Shown here piece after piece: positions 22,236 through 31,412 of a DNA stretch of 48,244 nucleotides (positions within the stretch are counted from its first letter, which is position 1; each line of letters starts with the position of its first letter). The stretch is from NCBI GenBank assembly GCA_964479625.1, contig CAYZMS010000029.1, positions 1 through 48,244 on the forward strand. Reading direction: 5' to 3'. The translations under genes and the position numbers were made by a program. The notes under the pieces were generated by a model that did no database searches, was not told the DNA's origin, and was given only the letters and a program-made list of their open reading frames with translations. The DNA comes from CAYZMS01 sp964479625 (GTDB lineage Bacteria; Bacteroidota; Bacteroidia; Chitinophagales; Saprospiraceae).

Positions 22236-23842
22236 CAGTCTTGGTTTCCTGGTTGCTGGATCTCGAACCCGTCCTTACTTTTTGAATCGATCACCATATT
22301 TCGAACATCTTCCAGCAATTGCTTTGCATCATATACCACGCCGTCCTTGATGGTGTATTTTACGCCCCCAACCCGAAGGATCTCATTTTCCGGGCTTAGT
22401 TTAATCGCTCCTGTACCATAGAGCACTTTGAGATTCTGAAGAGGATTTTCTTCGATGAGGATCATATCGGCCAGTTTGCCCAGCTGAATGCTGCCCAGCT
22501 GGTCTTCTACGCCCAGGGCCTCGGCTCCGTTCAGGGTGGCTGAACGAATGACTTCAAGCGGGTGAAAGCCCGCCTCCCTCAGCAATTCCAATTCCCGGAT
22601 ATAGGCAAAGCCATACAATTGGAAAATGAAACCCGCATCAGATCCTGCAGTTACTCGGCCTCCTCTGTTTTTGTATTCATTGATGAAGGTCATCCAGAGC
22701 CGATAATTTTCTCGCCAGGCCACTTCCTGCTCCGTTCCCCAGAAGTGCCAGTAAGAACCGTGGGAGATCCGGCTGGGCATATAAAATTGCCAAAGGGAAG
22801 GAAGGGTATACTCTTCGTGCCATTCTGCCCTTCGGGCCCGCATCAGGTCCCTGCTTGCTTCATAGATATTAAAGGTTGGGTCAATGGTGAAATCCAGCTC
22901 CAGCAATTCATTCATTACAGCATTCCAGTGATCGCTGTAGGGAGGGGCTGCCTGTTTCCAAAGGCGGCCGGCCTCTGCAAAGCGGTGTTGTTCATTTTGG
23001 TAGTTGTAATCCAGGGGATAGTGCTGAACGGTTCGGTCCTGAAAAAGAGCCTCTGGTAGCCCGTACCAGTGTTCCATGCTGGTCAACCCTGCCCTGGCAG
23101 AGCTCAGGGCATTCCAGCGGGCAACATCCATTTGGGCATGATGGCAGGCCGATCGGAGGCCAAGCTTTTTATTTTCCTCCAGGGCCGCAGCCATGATCTC
23201 CGGCGGTGCTCCGAAAAATTTTATACCGTCAGCTCCATTTTGGGCATTCTTTCGAACCCAGGCACGAGCCTCCTCCGTGTTGCTGACAGGGGTTTCCGCA
23301 CCCTGCCCAAAAGAAGTATAGGCGAAGATCCGGGGAGCGGTTATTTCATTGGCTGCAGAGCGTTGTTTTTGGTCGAGTACCCAGTCCAGACCATTCCCGC
23401 AGGAGGGATCCCGGATCGTTGTGATGCCGTGACCCATCCACAATTTAAAGACATATTCGGCATCCGCGCCCTGGGCCCTGCCTCCGATATGACCATGCAG
23501 ATCCACAAAACCCGGTAGCAGGTACATGCCTTCTCCATCGATCTCTCGACCACCCGGTAACAACTTCGGCCTGCCGTCCTCTTTTATGGGGACCCCAGGG
23601 TAGCCAACGACTTTAATAGCTGTGATTCGATTATTTTCTACTACCACATCTATCGGCCCCCTCGGTGGAGACCCATCCCCATTGATCAGAGTAACCCCCC
23701 GTATGATGAGTTGGGGGTAGGGCCCTTCACCGCGTTGGCGATCGGGGGCTGGTTCAACCTGCGCATGAAGAGGAAGGAAAAGTAGAAAACCTAAGATCAG
23801 CCATAAAAAAGTGCAGATTCGAAACAGTTTTCGGTAGAGCAT
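22235..23842 (-). CDS. Exported imidazolonepropionase-like amidohydrolase
   Basis: A 535-residue amidohydrolase-superfamily enzyme with a hydrophobic export signal (residues about 5-28, ending HAQ). Metal ligands include DLHGH (114-118), the HHAQMD block in GLRSACHHAQMD, EHWYG, and the late Asp in TAGSDAGF; the beta-sandwich ends with KLADMILIEENPL. Such enzymes hydrolyse cyclic amides, peptides or prolidase-type substrates, and the substrate here is unknown. The stop codon TGA shares one base with the ATG of the candidate gasdermin gene, so the two are translationally coupled. It is divergent from the SDR gene. Confidence 0.87.
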   Translation of the reverse strand: MLYRKLFRICTFLWLILGFLLFLPLHAQVEPAPDRQRGEGPYPQLIIRGVTLINGDGSPPRGPIDVVVENNRITAIKVVGYPGVPIKEDGRPKLLPGGREIDGEGMYLLPGFVDLHGHIGGRAQGADAEYVFKLWMGHGITTIRDPSCGNGLDWVLDQKQRSAANEITAPRIFAYTSFGQGAETPVSNTEEARAWVRKNAQNGADGIKFFGAPPEIMAAALEENKKLGLRSACHHAQMDVARWNALSSARAGLTSMEHWYGLPEALFQDRTVQHYPLDYNYQNEQHRFAEAGRLWKQAAPPYSDHWNAVMNELLELDFTIDPTFNIYEASRDLMRARRAEWHEEYTLPSLWQFYMPSRISHGSYWHFWGTEQEVAWRENYRLWMTFINEYKNRGGRVTAGSDAGFIFQLYGFAYIRELELLREAGFHPLEVIRSATLNGAEALGVEDQLGSIQLGKLADMILIEENPLQNLKVLYGTGAIKLSPENEILRVGGVKYTIKDGVVYDAKQLLEDVRNMVIDSKSKDGFEIQQPGNQD

Positions 23843-23974
23843 ATTTAAAGTTTCTAGGTGGTAAGGGGCCTGACAGAATTCATGATCTAATCCAGCATGT
23901 TGTTCTTTGGTACTATCAAGTATTAAAGGTTAAGTTAATGTAAATTTCGGAATTTCTCCAGATTCTTCAGAAAA

Positions 23975-23988
23975 AGCGAAATTTCGCT
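23975..23988. promoter_or_regulatory. 14-bp perfect palindrome upstream of the SDR gene
   Basis: AGCGAAATTTCGCT is a perfect palindrome lying 17-30 bp before the SDR start codon, in the 162-bp spacer shared with the divergent amidohydrolase gene. This is a good size and position for a dimeric repressor operator. The binding protein is unknown and I saw no second copy. Confidence 0.5.
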
Positions 23989-24004
23989 ATTTTGAGGCGA
24001 AAAA

Positions 24005-24784
24005 ATGGAGGAAATTAAATCTTTGTTTGACTTGAAGGGAAGAGTGGCCATAGTCACCGGGGCCAGCAAAGGGATAGGGGCTGCTATTGCTCGTGGTCTG
24101 GCGGAATTTGGTGCAAAAGTGGTTATTAGTAGTCGAAAGCAGGAGGCATTGGATGATTTAGCGGCCTCGATGCGGGAAGAGGGGCTGGAGGTAAGGGGTA
24201 TTGAATGTCATGTCGGGAAACCGGAAGCGCTGGAGGCTTTGGTAGAAAAGACCGTTTCGACCTATGGAGGCGTGGACATACTGGTCAATAATGCGGCCAT
24301 TAATCCGGTCTATGGTCCTATTACCCAAACGGAAAGTACTGCTTTTGACAAGATCATGGGTGTTAACCTGAAGGCTCCCTTTTTGCTTTCCAACCTAGTT
24401 TTTCCCATTATGAAGGAGCGCGGGGGCGGTTCTGTGATTAATATTAGTTCTGTGGAAGGATCCAAACCTAGTTCAGGGCTGGGGATCTACAGTGTTAGCA
24501 AGGCTGCTTTGATTATGCTGACCAAGAGCCAGGCTAAGGAATGGGGAGCGGCTAATGTTCGGTCGAATGTGATCTGTCCGGGGCTGGTACAAACCAAATT
24601 CAGTGCGGCTCTCTGGCAGAATGACAACCTGATGCAGATGGTGCGGCAACACCTGCCTGCCGGCAGAATGGCCCAACCCAATGAGATGGCCGGACTGGCT
24701 GTGTTGTTGGCTTCCGATGCCGGTGCGTATTCCACCGGATCGGTCTTTGTTGCAGACGGTGGCCATTTAATCGCAGGCATGTAG
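24005..24784 (+). CDS. Short-chain dehydrogenase/reductase (SDR)
   Basis: A 259-residue classical SDR. The cofactor motif is TGASKGIG (18-25), with NNAAIN (95-100). The catalytic residues are Ser148, Tyr162 and Lys166 in ISSVEG and YSVSKAA. Arg44 after the second strand (SSRKQ) suggests NADP(H) preference. The C-terminus, STGSVFVADGGHLIAGM, is typical of the glucose/gluconate dehydrogenase-like or DHRS4-like subgroup. Substrate is not resolved. It stands alone, 48 bp before the convergent QueD-like gene, and has a palindrome in its promoter region. Confidence 0.9.
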   Translation: MEEIKSLFDLKGRVAIVTGASKGIGAAIARGLAEFGAKVVISSRKQEALDDLAASMREEGLEVRGIECHVGKPEALEALVEKTVSTYGGVDILVNNAAINPVYGPITQTESTAFDKIMGVNLKAPFLLSNLVFPIMKERGGGSVINISSVEGSKPSSGLGIYSVSKAALIMLTKSQAKEWGAANVRSNVICPGLVQTKFSAALWQNDNLMQMVRQHLPAGRMAQPNEMAGLAVLLASDAGAYSTGSVFVADGGHLIAGM

Positions 24785-24832
24785 CCAATAGTCAGAATGT
24801 TCAGGGAGCAGCAAGTGGTGCTTTACCAATGT

Positions 24833-25213
24833 TTATTGCTCATCACTGCCGTCTGGTTCTTCCCCTCGATAAATGACACCACTGGTGGGGGTTTCATATA
24901 CATCTACACGATGTAATTTGGGCAGTTTGGGCTGGAGGCGACGCCAGATCCAGATGGCGATGAACTCTGCAGTAGGGTTTTCCAGGCCTTCGATATCATT
25001 TAGCACCCGGTGGTCGAATAGTTCTTCGATCGGTTTCCAATGTTCTTTTACCAGGCCAAAATCCTCCACCCAACCATATTCAGGATGCAATTCGCCTTTT
25101 AGGTAGATCCTAACGTGGTAAGTATGGCCATGCATACGGGCACATTTGTGACCTGATGGTACGTTGGGGAGGAAATGGGCAGCATCAAATTTGAATTCCT
25201 TGAATATTTCCAT
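24833..25213 (-). CDS. queD: 6-carboxytetrahydropterin synthase / PTPS family
   Basis: A 126-residue tunnelling-fold enzyme. Zinc ligands are His13 (FDAAHFL), His28 and His30 (ARMHGHTYHV). Cys24 supplies the catalytic cysteine and His68 (FDHRVLND) with Glu107 (VDVYETPTSG) completes the site. The Cys before MHGH is the QueD pattern, so it probably converts dihydroneopterin triphosphate to 6-carboxytetrahydropterin for queuosine (7-deazaguanine) synthesis, although a pterin synthase role is possible. No other queuosine gene is nearby. It lies 17 bp downstream of a lipoprotein gene. Confidence 0.9.
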   Translation of the reverse strand: MEIFKEFKFDAAHFLPNVPSGHKCARMHGHTYHVRIYLKGELHPEYGWVEDFGLVKEHWKPIEELFDHRVLNDIEGLENPTAEFIAIWIWRRLQPKLPKLHRVDVYETPTSGVIYRGEEPDGSDEQ

Positions 25214-25230
25214 TGGGGAGCTTGGATCTG

Positions 25231-25611
25231 CTATGGCTTTCGAACCAGTTTTATACTGCGTTTCTTGTCGTTTTCCTGCATCAAAAAGATGAGGGTGTCA
25301 GGGCTGACCATTTCTACGGCTACTGCTTTCTCAGTGGATGCCTGATTGAGGGTATCCATGGTATACAGATACTGGTTATCCATGTAGTAAGTACCCGCTT
25401 CCCGGTAATTGAGGGTGCTGAAGTATGCATACCTATCTTGCTCGCCAAAAATGAAACGTACTTCCTTAGGGTTAACCTGAAGAGGTTGGCCTTCCTCCGT
25501 AATTTCACAGGCTTGCCAGGTCCCCGCCAGGTCCAGCCGAGGGTAGGGCGAGCAGGCAACGCTTACACCGCCCAGACAGAAAATTATAAAGGCACGACTG
25601 ATTAAATCCAT
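25231..25611 (-). CDS. Small lipocalin-like lipoprotein
   Basis: I place the start at 25611 (126 residues): MDLISRAFIIFCLGGVSVAC gives a lipoprotein signal with the lipid-acceptor Cys directly after VSVA. An upstream ATG at 25629 would add the acidic residues MFEPES, unsuitable for a signal peptide. The mature part starts with LAGTWQACEITEEGQ and continues in beta strands with an A-G-T-Y-Y turn (EAGTYYMDNQYLYTMD), the layout of the Bacteroidota lipocalin-like domain. Ligand unknown. It sits between nhaD and queD, all on the minus strand with short gaps. Confidence 0.7.
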   Translation of the reverse strand: MDLISRAFIIFCLGGVSVACSPYPRLDLAGTWQACEITEEGQPLQVNPKEVRFIFGEQDRYAYFSTLNYREAGTYYMDNQYLYTMDTLNQASTEKAVAVEMVSPDTLIFLMQENDKKRSIKLVRKP

Positions 25612-25665
25612 AGATTCGGGTTCGAACATTAGAACGAGCTGTCGGTTGGAAATATTGGAGGCCTG

Positions 25666-27009
25666 CTATTGAATGAGTGGGTAAAATAACAAAAAAACAA
25701 CGGCACCCGTTAAAAAGCCGACTAATGCTAACCAAGTAATATTCTTGAGGTACCAGATGAAATCAATGCGTTCCATACCCATTGCAGCAACACCTGCAGC
25801 AGAGCCGATGATCAACATGCTTCCGCCCGTGCCGGCCGAATAGGCAATGAAATGCCATAGTTTCGAATCCATGGGTTCGGTGTACATTCCCATAGAGGCA
25901 GCTACCAAAGGAACATTATCAATGATGGCCGAGAGGAAACCCAAAATGATGATCACAATATCCTGGTTAGGGATAGCCGACTGTAATCGTTCCGCCAGGC
26001 TCATTAATAGACCGGTTGGGTGACCCTCTCCGTGGCCCCCGCCAACCGCAACCGACTCCAGAGCAGCAACGGCCATTAGGATACCTAGGAAGAAAATTAT
26101 TGAGGACATTTCGATACGAGAAAGGGCTTTATGTGCGGAATAGGCTTGTTTTTTTTCTTCCGAGAAATCCTCTTCTGGATGCACGTATTCCGAAACTAAC
26201 CAGACTACTCCGAGGGAAAGCATCATGCCCATATAGGGGGGCAAATGAGTAATAGACTTGAAGATAGGAACAAAGATCAGCCCACCAATTCCAACGTATA
26301 ACATCGTTTGACTACTAAGTAGACGTTGCCGTTGGGAAGCCAATTCGGCATCCGTCTTGGGAGGGGCTGTTATTTCCCCTTTGAATTGAGGTAGAAAGGT
26401 GGCAATTAGTACCGGAACCCCTATACAAACAATAGATGGCACAACGAGATGTTCGATCAGACCGAGCGTACTTACCCGCTCGCCGATCCATAGCATGGTC
26501 GTAGTTACGTCTCCAATGGGAGACCAGGCTCCACCTGCATTAGCGCCAATGACAGCCAAGCTCACAAACCATAAACGTTCCTCTCTGGTCGGGACCAGGC
26601 GGCGAAGCAAGGAGACCAGAACGATGGTAGATGCTAAATTATCCAGGGTTGCCGAAAGAAAAAAGGCCAGCACGCAGATCAAAATGAGCATACTGCGCTT
26701 TTTACGGGTGGTAATCCGGTTAGTGATCACTGAGAACCCTTTATGCAAGTCAATGATCTCTACAATGGTCATTGCTCCGATCAGAAAAAGAAGGATCTCA
26801 GCTGTTTTGCCCACATGGTGCAAAAGGACTGAACTTAACTCTCCCTCCTGGTGCAGGTGGCTGACTACTGGTAAATGGCCCAGGGAAATAAACGCCCAAC
26901 ACAAGGACCCCATTAAAAGGGCAGGTACTGACTTGTCAAGGCGCAAAGGGTGTTCAAAAATAATGGCAATATAACCGAGAATAAAGCAGAGTACAACTGC
27001 GGTAACCAT
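25666..27009 (-). CDS. nhaD: Na+/H+ antiporter NhaD
   Basis: A 447-residue inner-membrane antiporter of the NhaD/ArsB ion-transporter superfamily, with about 11-13 hydrophobic helices. The family core is LDNLASTIVLVSLLRRL in one half and NAGGAWSPIGDVTTTMLW further on; a matching late helix is AIIDNVPLVAASMGMY followed by AGTGGSMLIIGSAAG. NhaD exports Na+ (or Li+) in exchange for protons at alkaline pH, fitting a marine or saline habitat. It starts the minus-strand run nhaD, lipoprotein, queD. Confidence 0.93.
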   Translation of the reverse strand: MVTAVVLCFILGYIAIIFEHPLRLDKSVPALLMGSLCWAFISLGHLPVVSHLHQEGELSSVLLHHVGKTAEILLFLIGAMTIVEIIDLHKGFSVITNRITTRKKRSMLILICVLAFFLSATLDNLASTIVLVSLLRRLVPTREERLWFVSLAVIGANAGGAWSPIGDVTTTMLWIGERVSTLGLIEHLVVPSIVCIGVPVLIATFLPQFKGEITAPPKTDAELASQRQRLLSSQTMLYVGIGGLIFVPIFKSITHLPPYMGMMLSLGVVWLVSEYVHPEEDFSEEKKQAYSAHKALSRIEMSSIIFFLGILMAVAALESVAVGGGHGEGHPTGLLMSLAERLQSAIPNQDIVIIILGFLSAIIDNVPLVAASMGMYTEPMDSKLWHFIAYSAGTGGSMLIIGSAAGVAAMGMERIDFIWYLKNITWLALVGFLTGAVVFLLFYPLIQ

Positions 27010-27314
27010 GCGAATTCTAGTTTATGGGTCTGGGCTGGAATAACCAGCCGTTTGAAGTCGTCTGTTTTTTTAGCATCGTAAAAATATAATTTTAATTGAG
27101 CCTGTTTGCCTTCCCACTCCATTTATTGAAGATTTTTTGAACTAATCAACTTATTTTTGGGGTTTAATAATTCGCAGCGGAAGACTGCCTTGGGGGTAAA
27201 GGGGGAAACAAATGGACACCGTGCCTCATTAGATGGCCGGTTGTTCCCAGAAGTGCTTAGGTTTAATGCAGTCCTATTCCGCCTTTTGAATTAACTTAAG
27301 TGAATCAGGTAGGC
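27010..27314. other. Divergent intergenic spacer between nhaD and dusB (305 bp)
   Basis: This AT-rich region holds the promoters of two divergent genes. A minus-strand frame beginning with ATG at 27122 reads 37 plausible codons but then runs into nhaD out of frame, and I do not call it. No strong hairpin or RNA gene is seen. The sequence just before dusB carries AGGTAGGC, an unusually good Shine-Dalgarno site for this genome. Confidence 0.5.
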
Positions 27315-28313
27315 ATGGTAAAAATAGGTACGGTAGAATTAGGAGAATTTCCATTGTTATTGGCTCCCATGGAGGATGTGAGTGACCCACCCTTTCGTGC
27401 TTTGTGTAAAGCACAGGGAGCGGATATGATGTATACGGAATTTATTTCTGTAGAGGGGCTGATCCGGGATGCCCGAAAAAGCGTTCAAAAACTCGATATA
27501 TACGATTATGAGCGCCCCATCGGAGTACAGATTTTCGGGGCAGAGCTGGATTCCATGGAGCGGGCTGCTGCCATTGTGGAGGCCGCTCAACCGGAAGTAC
27601 TGGATATTAACTTCGGCTGCCCGGTCAAGAAAGTGGTCTGCAAAATGGCAGGAGCTGGTATTTTACAAGATATTGATCGAATGGTGAGATTGACCGAAAC
27701 GATCGTAAAAGCTACTAACCTGCCCGTAACGGTAAAAACCCGCCTGGGTTGGGACGAATCAAGCCTGCATATCGAAGAAGTGGCCGAACGCCTTCAGGAC
27801 GTAGGTATTAAGGCACTTTCCATACATGGTCGTACGCGAAAACAGATGTATAAAGGGGAAGCAGACTGGACCCTTATCGGTAAGATCAAGGAAAACCCTC
27901 GTATCCACATTCCTATTTTTGGTAATGGGGATATTGATAGTCCGCAAAAAGCCCGTTTATATTGCGAGCGCTATGGAGTGGACGGGATCATGATCGGCCG
28001 GGCATCCATTGGGTACCCCTGGATCTTCCGGGAAATTAAGCACTATTTTGCTACCGGAGAGGTACTGCCTCCTCCGAATATTCACCAGCGGGTAGAAGCC
28101 GTACGCCAACATCTGCAGCATTCTTTGGAGTGGAAGGGGGCCAAACTTGGAGTGCTCGAAATGCGCCGGCACTACTCTAATTATTTTAGAGGGTTTCCCC
28201 AAATTAAGGATTTTCGAAAAATATTGGTCAGTGAACATGACCCTTCCATACTTTTCGAAACGCTCGACAGGCTGGAAGAAACCTATTCTGGGGTTTTGGT
28301 GGAAGTCGGGTAG
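27315..28313 (+). CDS. dusB: tRNA-dihydrouridine synthase B
   Basis: A 332-residue FMN-dependent enzyme that reduces uridine to dihydrouridine in tRNA. I prefer ATG 27315 over the in-frame GTG at 27300 because MVKIGTVELGEFPLLLAPM is the family start and AGGTAGG lies just upstream. The TIM barrel shows LAPMEDVSDPPFR, NFGCPVKKV with the catalytic Cys further on in KMAGAGIL, VKTRLGWD, HGRTRKQMYKG, FGNGDI and GVDGIMIGRASIGYPW. The short C-terminal helical domain begins near residue 240. It is followed after 42 bp by the CCA transferase gene, another tRNA-processing function. Confidence 0.94.
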   Translation: MVKIGTVELGEFPLLLAPMEDVSDPPFRALCKAQGADMMYTEFISVEGLIRDARKSVQKLDIYDYERPIGVQIFGAELDSMERAAAIVEAAQPEVLDINFGCPVKKVVCKMAGAGILQDIDRMVRLTETIVKATNLPVTVKTRLGWDESSLHIEEVAERLQDVGIKALSIHGRTRKQMYKGEADWTLIGKIKENPRIHIPIFGNGDIDSPQKARLYCERYGVDGIMIGRASIGYPWIFREIKHYFATGEVLPPPNIHQRVEAVRQHLQHSLEWKGAKLGVLEMRRHYSNYFRGFPQIKDFRKILVSEHDPSILFETLDRLEETYSGVLVEVG

Positions 28314-28355
28314 TAGGTTTTATTTTCGGCCTCTTTTTACATTTAAAGAAATAGC

Positions 28356-29783
28356 GTGGTTTTTAATATACAAGCGGAAGAGCGAGCTATTCTGAATACC
28401 GTAAGCGAAGCGGCAAAGTGTTTAGGCTTTCCTGTTTATGCAGTAGGCGGGTATGTGCGCGACCGGCTGCTTGCCCGGCCTTCCAAGGATATAGATATCG
28501 TTTGCGTGGGAAATGGAGTTAAGCTGGCCCGGGAGGTAGCCGGGCGTCTGCGCCCTATTCCTAGGGTGGTGGTCTACAGCCGTTTTGGAACAGCGATGCT
28601 AAAACATCGTGACCTCGAGTTGGAGTTTGTAGGAGCCAGGCGGGAATCTTACCGGCACGATAGCCGAAAGCCTACGGTAGAGAACGGGTCTCTGGAAGAT
28701 GACCAGAACCGAAGAGACTTTACCATTAATGCTTTGGCCGTTTCTCTAAATGAAGAGGATTTCGGCCATGTTGTAGATCCCTTCGATGGTTTGTGGGACC
28801 TGGAACGAAAGATCCTGCGCACCCCCCTTGAACCCGATCGTACCTTTTCCGATGACCCCTTACGGATGATGCGGGCCATCCGTTTTGCCACACAACTGGA
28901 TTTTGCGATCGAACCGCAAACCCTGGAAGCTATTTCCCGGAATAAAATGCGTATTGGGATCGTTTCCAAGGAACGCATTGCTACAGAGTTGAATAAGATC
29001 ATACTGGCTCCAAAGCCCTCTATAGGGTTCAAGCTTTTGTTCGAAACGGGATTGCTTCCCTTGGTCTTACCGGAGGTAGCCGCTCTGGAAGGGGTAGAAA
29101 AACGAAACGGGCGCGCACACAAGGATAATTTTTACCACACCTTACAGGTATTGGATAATCTCGCCAAAAAATCGGATAAACTCTGGTTGCGCTGGGCTGC
29201 TCTATTGCACGACATTGCAAAGCCCAACACCAAGCGTTTTGACCCCAAGCAGGGTTGGACCTTTCACGGACATGAAGTGGTCGGTGCGCATATGGTACCT
29301 TCTATCTTTCGAAGGCTCCGGCTTCCCATGGATCATAAAATGAAATACGTGCAGAAGCTGGTAAGGCTCCACCTGCGGCCGATCAGTCTCACCAAGGAGA
29401 ATATCACCGATTCTGCAATCCGGCGCTTGCTCTTTGATGCAGGAGATGATATCGATGATCTTATGCAACTATGCGAAGCAGATATCACTTCCAAAAACCC
29501 GAAACGGGTCCAAAAATACCTGGAAAACTATGAGCTGGTCCGGCAGCGGCTGGAAGAGGTAGAGGCGAAGGATAAATTGCGGAACTGGCAACCCCCTATT
29601 TCCGGAGAGGTGATCATGGAAACCTTTGGTATTCCACCCTCTCGTGAAGTCGGACAGATCAAGGACGCTATACGGGAAGCCGTACTCGAAGGGGAGATCC
29701 CCAATGATTATACTCCTGCTTACGAGTACATGCTTCAAAAAGGACGAGAATTGGGTCTTGGTTCCATCGGGGATGAAGACTGA
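28356..29783 (+). CDS. cca: CCA tRNA nucleotidyltransferase with HD domain
   Basis: A 475-residue class II nucleotidyltransferase that adds or repairs the 3' CCA of tRNA. It starts at GTG 28356. The poly(A)-polymerase head contains GGYVRD (32-37) and the metal-binding DIDIV that follows. Then come RRDFTINALAV, the RNA-binding segment DDPLRMMRAIRFA, and an HD domain with HTLQVLDNL, LLHDIAKP and HGHEVVGAHM. A C-terminal region (about 440-475) ends the usual length. It follows dusB in the same direction; the two may form a small tRNA-maturation operon. Confidence 0.94.
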   Translation: MVFNIQAEERAILNTVSEAAKCLGFPVYAVGGYVRDRLLARPSKDIDIVCVGNGVKLAREVAGRLRPIPRVVVYSRFGTAMLKHRDLELEFVGARRESYRHDSRKPTVENGSLEDDQNRRDFTINALAVSLNEEDFGHVVDPFDGLWDLERKILRTPLEPDRTFSDDPLRMMRAIRFATQLDFAIEPQTLEAISRNKMRIGIVSKERIATELNKIILAPKPSIGFKLLFETGLLPLVLPEVAALEGVEKRNGRAHKDNFYHTLQVLDNLAKKSDKLWLRWAALLHDIAKPNTKRFDPKQGWTFHGHEVVGAHMVPSIFRRLRLPMDHKMKYVQKLVRLHLRPISLTKENITDSAIRRLLFDAGDDIDDLMQLCEADITSKNPKRVQKYLENYELVRQRLEEVEAKDKLRNWQPPISGEVIMETFGIPPSREVGQIKDAIREAVLEGEIPNDYTPAYEYMLQKGRELGLGSIGDED

Positions 29784-29808
29784 TTTGGGGTTGGGGTCAG
29801 AACCCAAA
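29784..29808 (+). terminator. Weak hairpin between cca and bshC
   Basis: TTTGGGGTT (29784-29792) pairs with AACCCAAA (29801-29808) with one bulged G and an 8-base loop, starting directly after the cca stop codon in the 36-bp convergent spacer. A terminator role is plausible but no T tract follows on the plus strand. Confidence 0.3.
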
Positions 29809-29819
29809 ACCGTCTGATC

Positions 29820-31412
29820 TTACTCATCCAGTATAACAACCAGGCCTTTCTGAAGGGGGTTGAGATGCTCAACCAAAATATCAAAGAAAGCGGGGCCATG
29901 CTTAAGATAAAAATTTAAAAAATTGTCGTGCCTTTCCTGTAGGCCGTTGTTGGGGAAGAGTTTGTCTTTCAAACTCCTGATTTGATTAAGCGCAGTTTCG
30001 TAGCGCTGTTTTTCTGCCCGCATAAGGCGTTCCTCCAGTTTTTCTACACTATTCAGGATCTTGGCATTTTCGGCCAGTACCTTTTTCTCCAGGGTGGGAT
30101 CGGTTTCGACTGCCTTCTGGGCGATTTGGTCAAAAATGGTTTCCAACTGGGCTTTTTCCTCCGTCAGGTTGATCTCATTCTCCGTATTTTTTCGGACATA
30201 CTCCTGCAATAGTACTTCGGTATTGCGAAACAGGTCATGCAACTCCAGTCCGTTTTTTTCCATTTTCTTCTGACTGCCTTTATCGATCCAAAGTACAGAG
30301 TTGCGGCGGATCAGCATGGGGAAATTAATGCTAAAGTGATCGAATTGTTCCTTGCGTTCCAACCAGTAGCTGATTTCCCCTCCTCCTCCGATATACGCAA
30401 GATTGGGAAGGATCAATTCCTGGTATAGGGGCCGCAGGACTACATTCGGGCTAAATCGTTCAGGATGCTCTTCGAGCTCCTGCAGGAGTGCTTTCCGGCT
30501 AAAAGTATAGTCGGTATCCAAAACCTTGTAGGTTTCATCCTCCAATACAATGCGGTTGCGAATTTGATCCCGCAAATAGAATAAATTGATCTCCCGGGCA
30601 TGAGCCTGGCCCGAAAAACCAGCTTCGGTCAATTGTTTTTGGGCTTTTTCTATGAATTGCTGAGATGGTTGTTCAAACAACTCTTCCTCCGTAATAGGAG
30701 CGAAAAGGGCTTTAAGTTCAGGATCCGTAGTATTCAGGCCCAGCAGCCCGAACTTACCAAACAATTCATGAACCAGGTGGTTGGTCGCTTCGGCATAAGT
30801 TTTATGGGAAGTATAGGCCCTTTCAAAAACGGAATAGATCTCCTTTGCCCGTTCCGATTCGCCAAGGATTTCCTTTAGCTCTGTGAGGGGGGCTTTTAGT
30901 GTATCGACTTTCATTTTCCCTACACTGCCCGACTCCTTGTTCTTCCAGTTGATGGTCTTGCCGAAAATATGGGCGTGGTTCACCTCTTCAAAGTCGTGGT
31001 CCTCTCCACCATTGATAAAGACCGGGACAAAGCGGTACTGCGGGTAGGTCTTATTTAAAAGGGTCGCAAGATGAATAGTGGAAGCCACTTTTAAAACATA
31101 ATACAAAGGACCCGTAAAAAGACTGGGCTGGTGTGCAGTAGTGACCGTGAACGTATTTTCATCCAACAGCGCATTAATATTTTTTTGAACGGCAAGGCTT
31201 CTTTGGAGTCCCGCATGTTGTTTTTGAAGTACCCTTACGAGGGTAGCTCGATCAGTCTGCTCTTTCTTTTTATCATTGATGATGCTGGGGAATTGATCCA
31301 AAGCGACATCGTATTTAAAAAATGGTCGAAGATTGGGATGTCCGCTTGCGTAGGCTACATCTTTTGGAGAAAACTGGGGAACCTGATCGAAGGGTACTAA
31401 GGTGGTTTGCAT
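29820..31412 (-). CDS. bshC: Bacillithiol biosynthesis cysteine-adding enzyme BshC
   Basis: A 530-residue enzyme catalysing the last step of bacillithiol synthesis, addition of cysteine to glucosaminyl malate. Recognised blocks are TAHQPSLFTGPLYYVLK, FVPVFINGGEDHDFEEVNHAHI and PNLAYIGGGGEISYWLE, with a long coiled region near residues 385-470 (NEINLTEEKAQLETIFDQ, EKLEERLMRAEKQRYE). Length is standard. Its presence predicts bacillithiol, not glutathione, as the main low-molecular-weight thiol. bshA and bshB are not in the window. A 52-residue membrane protein gene lies about 320 bp upstream in the same direction. Confidence 0.94.
   Translation of the reverse strand: MQTTLVPFDQVPQFSPKDVAYASGHPNLRPFFKYDVALDQFPSIINDKKKEQTDRATLVRVLQKQHAGLQRSLAVQKNINALLDENTFTVTTAHQPSLFTGPLYYVLKVASTIHLATLLNKTYPQYRFVPVFINGGEDHDFEEVNHAHIFGKTINWKNKESGSVGKMKVDTLKAPLTELKEILGESERAKEIYSVFERAYTSHKTYAEATNHLVHELFGKFGLLGLNTTDPELKALFAPITEEELFEQPSQQFIEKAQKQLTEAGFSGQAHAREINLFYLRDQIRNRIVLEDETYKVLDTDYTFSRKALLQELEEHPERFSPNVVLRPLYQELILPNLAYIGGGGEISYWLERKEQFDHFSINFPMLIRRNSVLWIDKGSQKKMEKNGLELHDLFRNTEVLLQEYVRKNTENEINLTEEKAQLETIFDQIAQKAVETDPTLEKKVLAENAKILNSVEKLEERLMRAEKQRYETALNQIRSLKDKLFPNNGLQERHDNFLNFYLKHGPAFFDILVEHLNPLQKGLVVILDE

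Noticed and set aside
25610..25635. GGGTTCGAAC motif resembling a tRNA T-loop
   Set aside because: It lies at the start of the lipoprotein gene and no acceptor, D or anticodon stems could be folded around it.
26913..27122. Minus-strand 69-residue frame upstream of and overlapping nhaD
   Set aside because: The first 37 codons read naturally, but about 97 bases overlap the well-supported nhaD start out of frame and no family or ribosome-binding site is seen.
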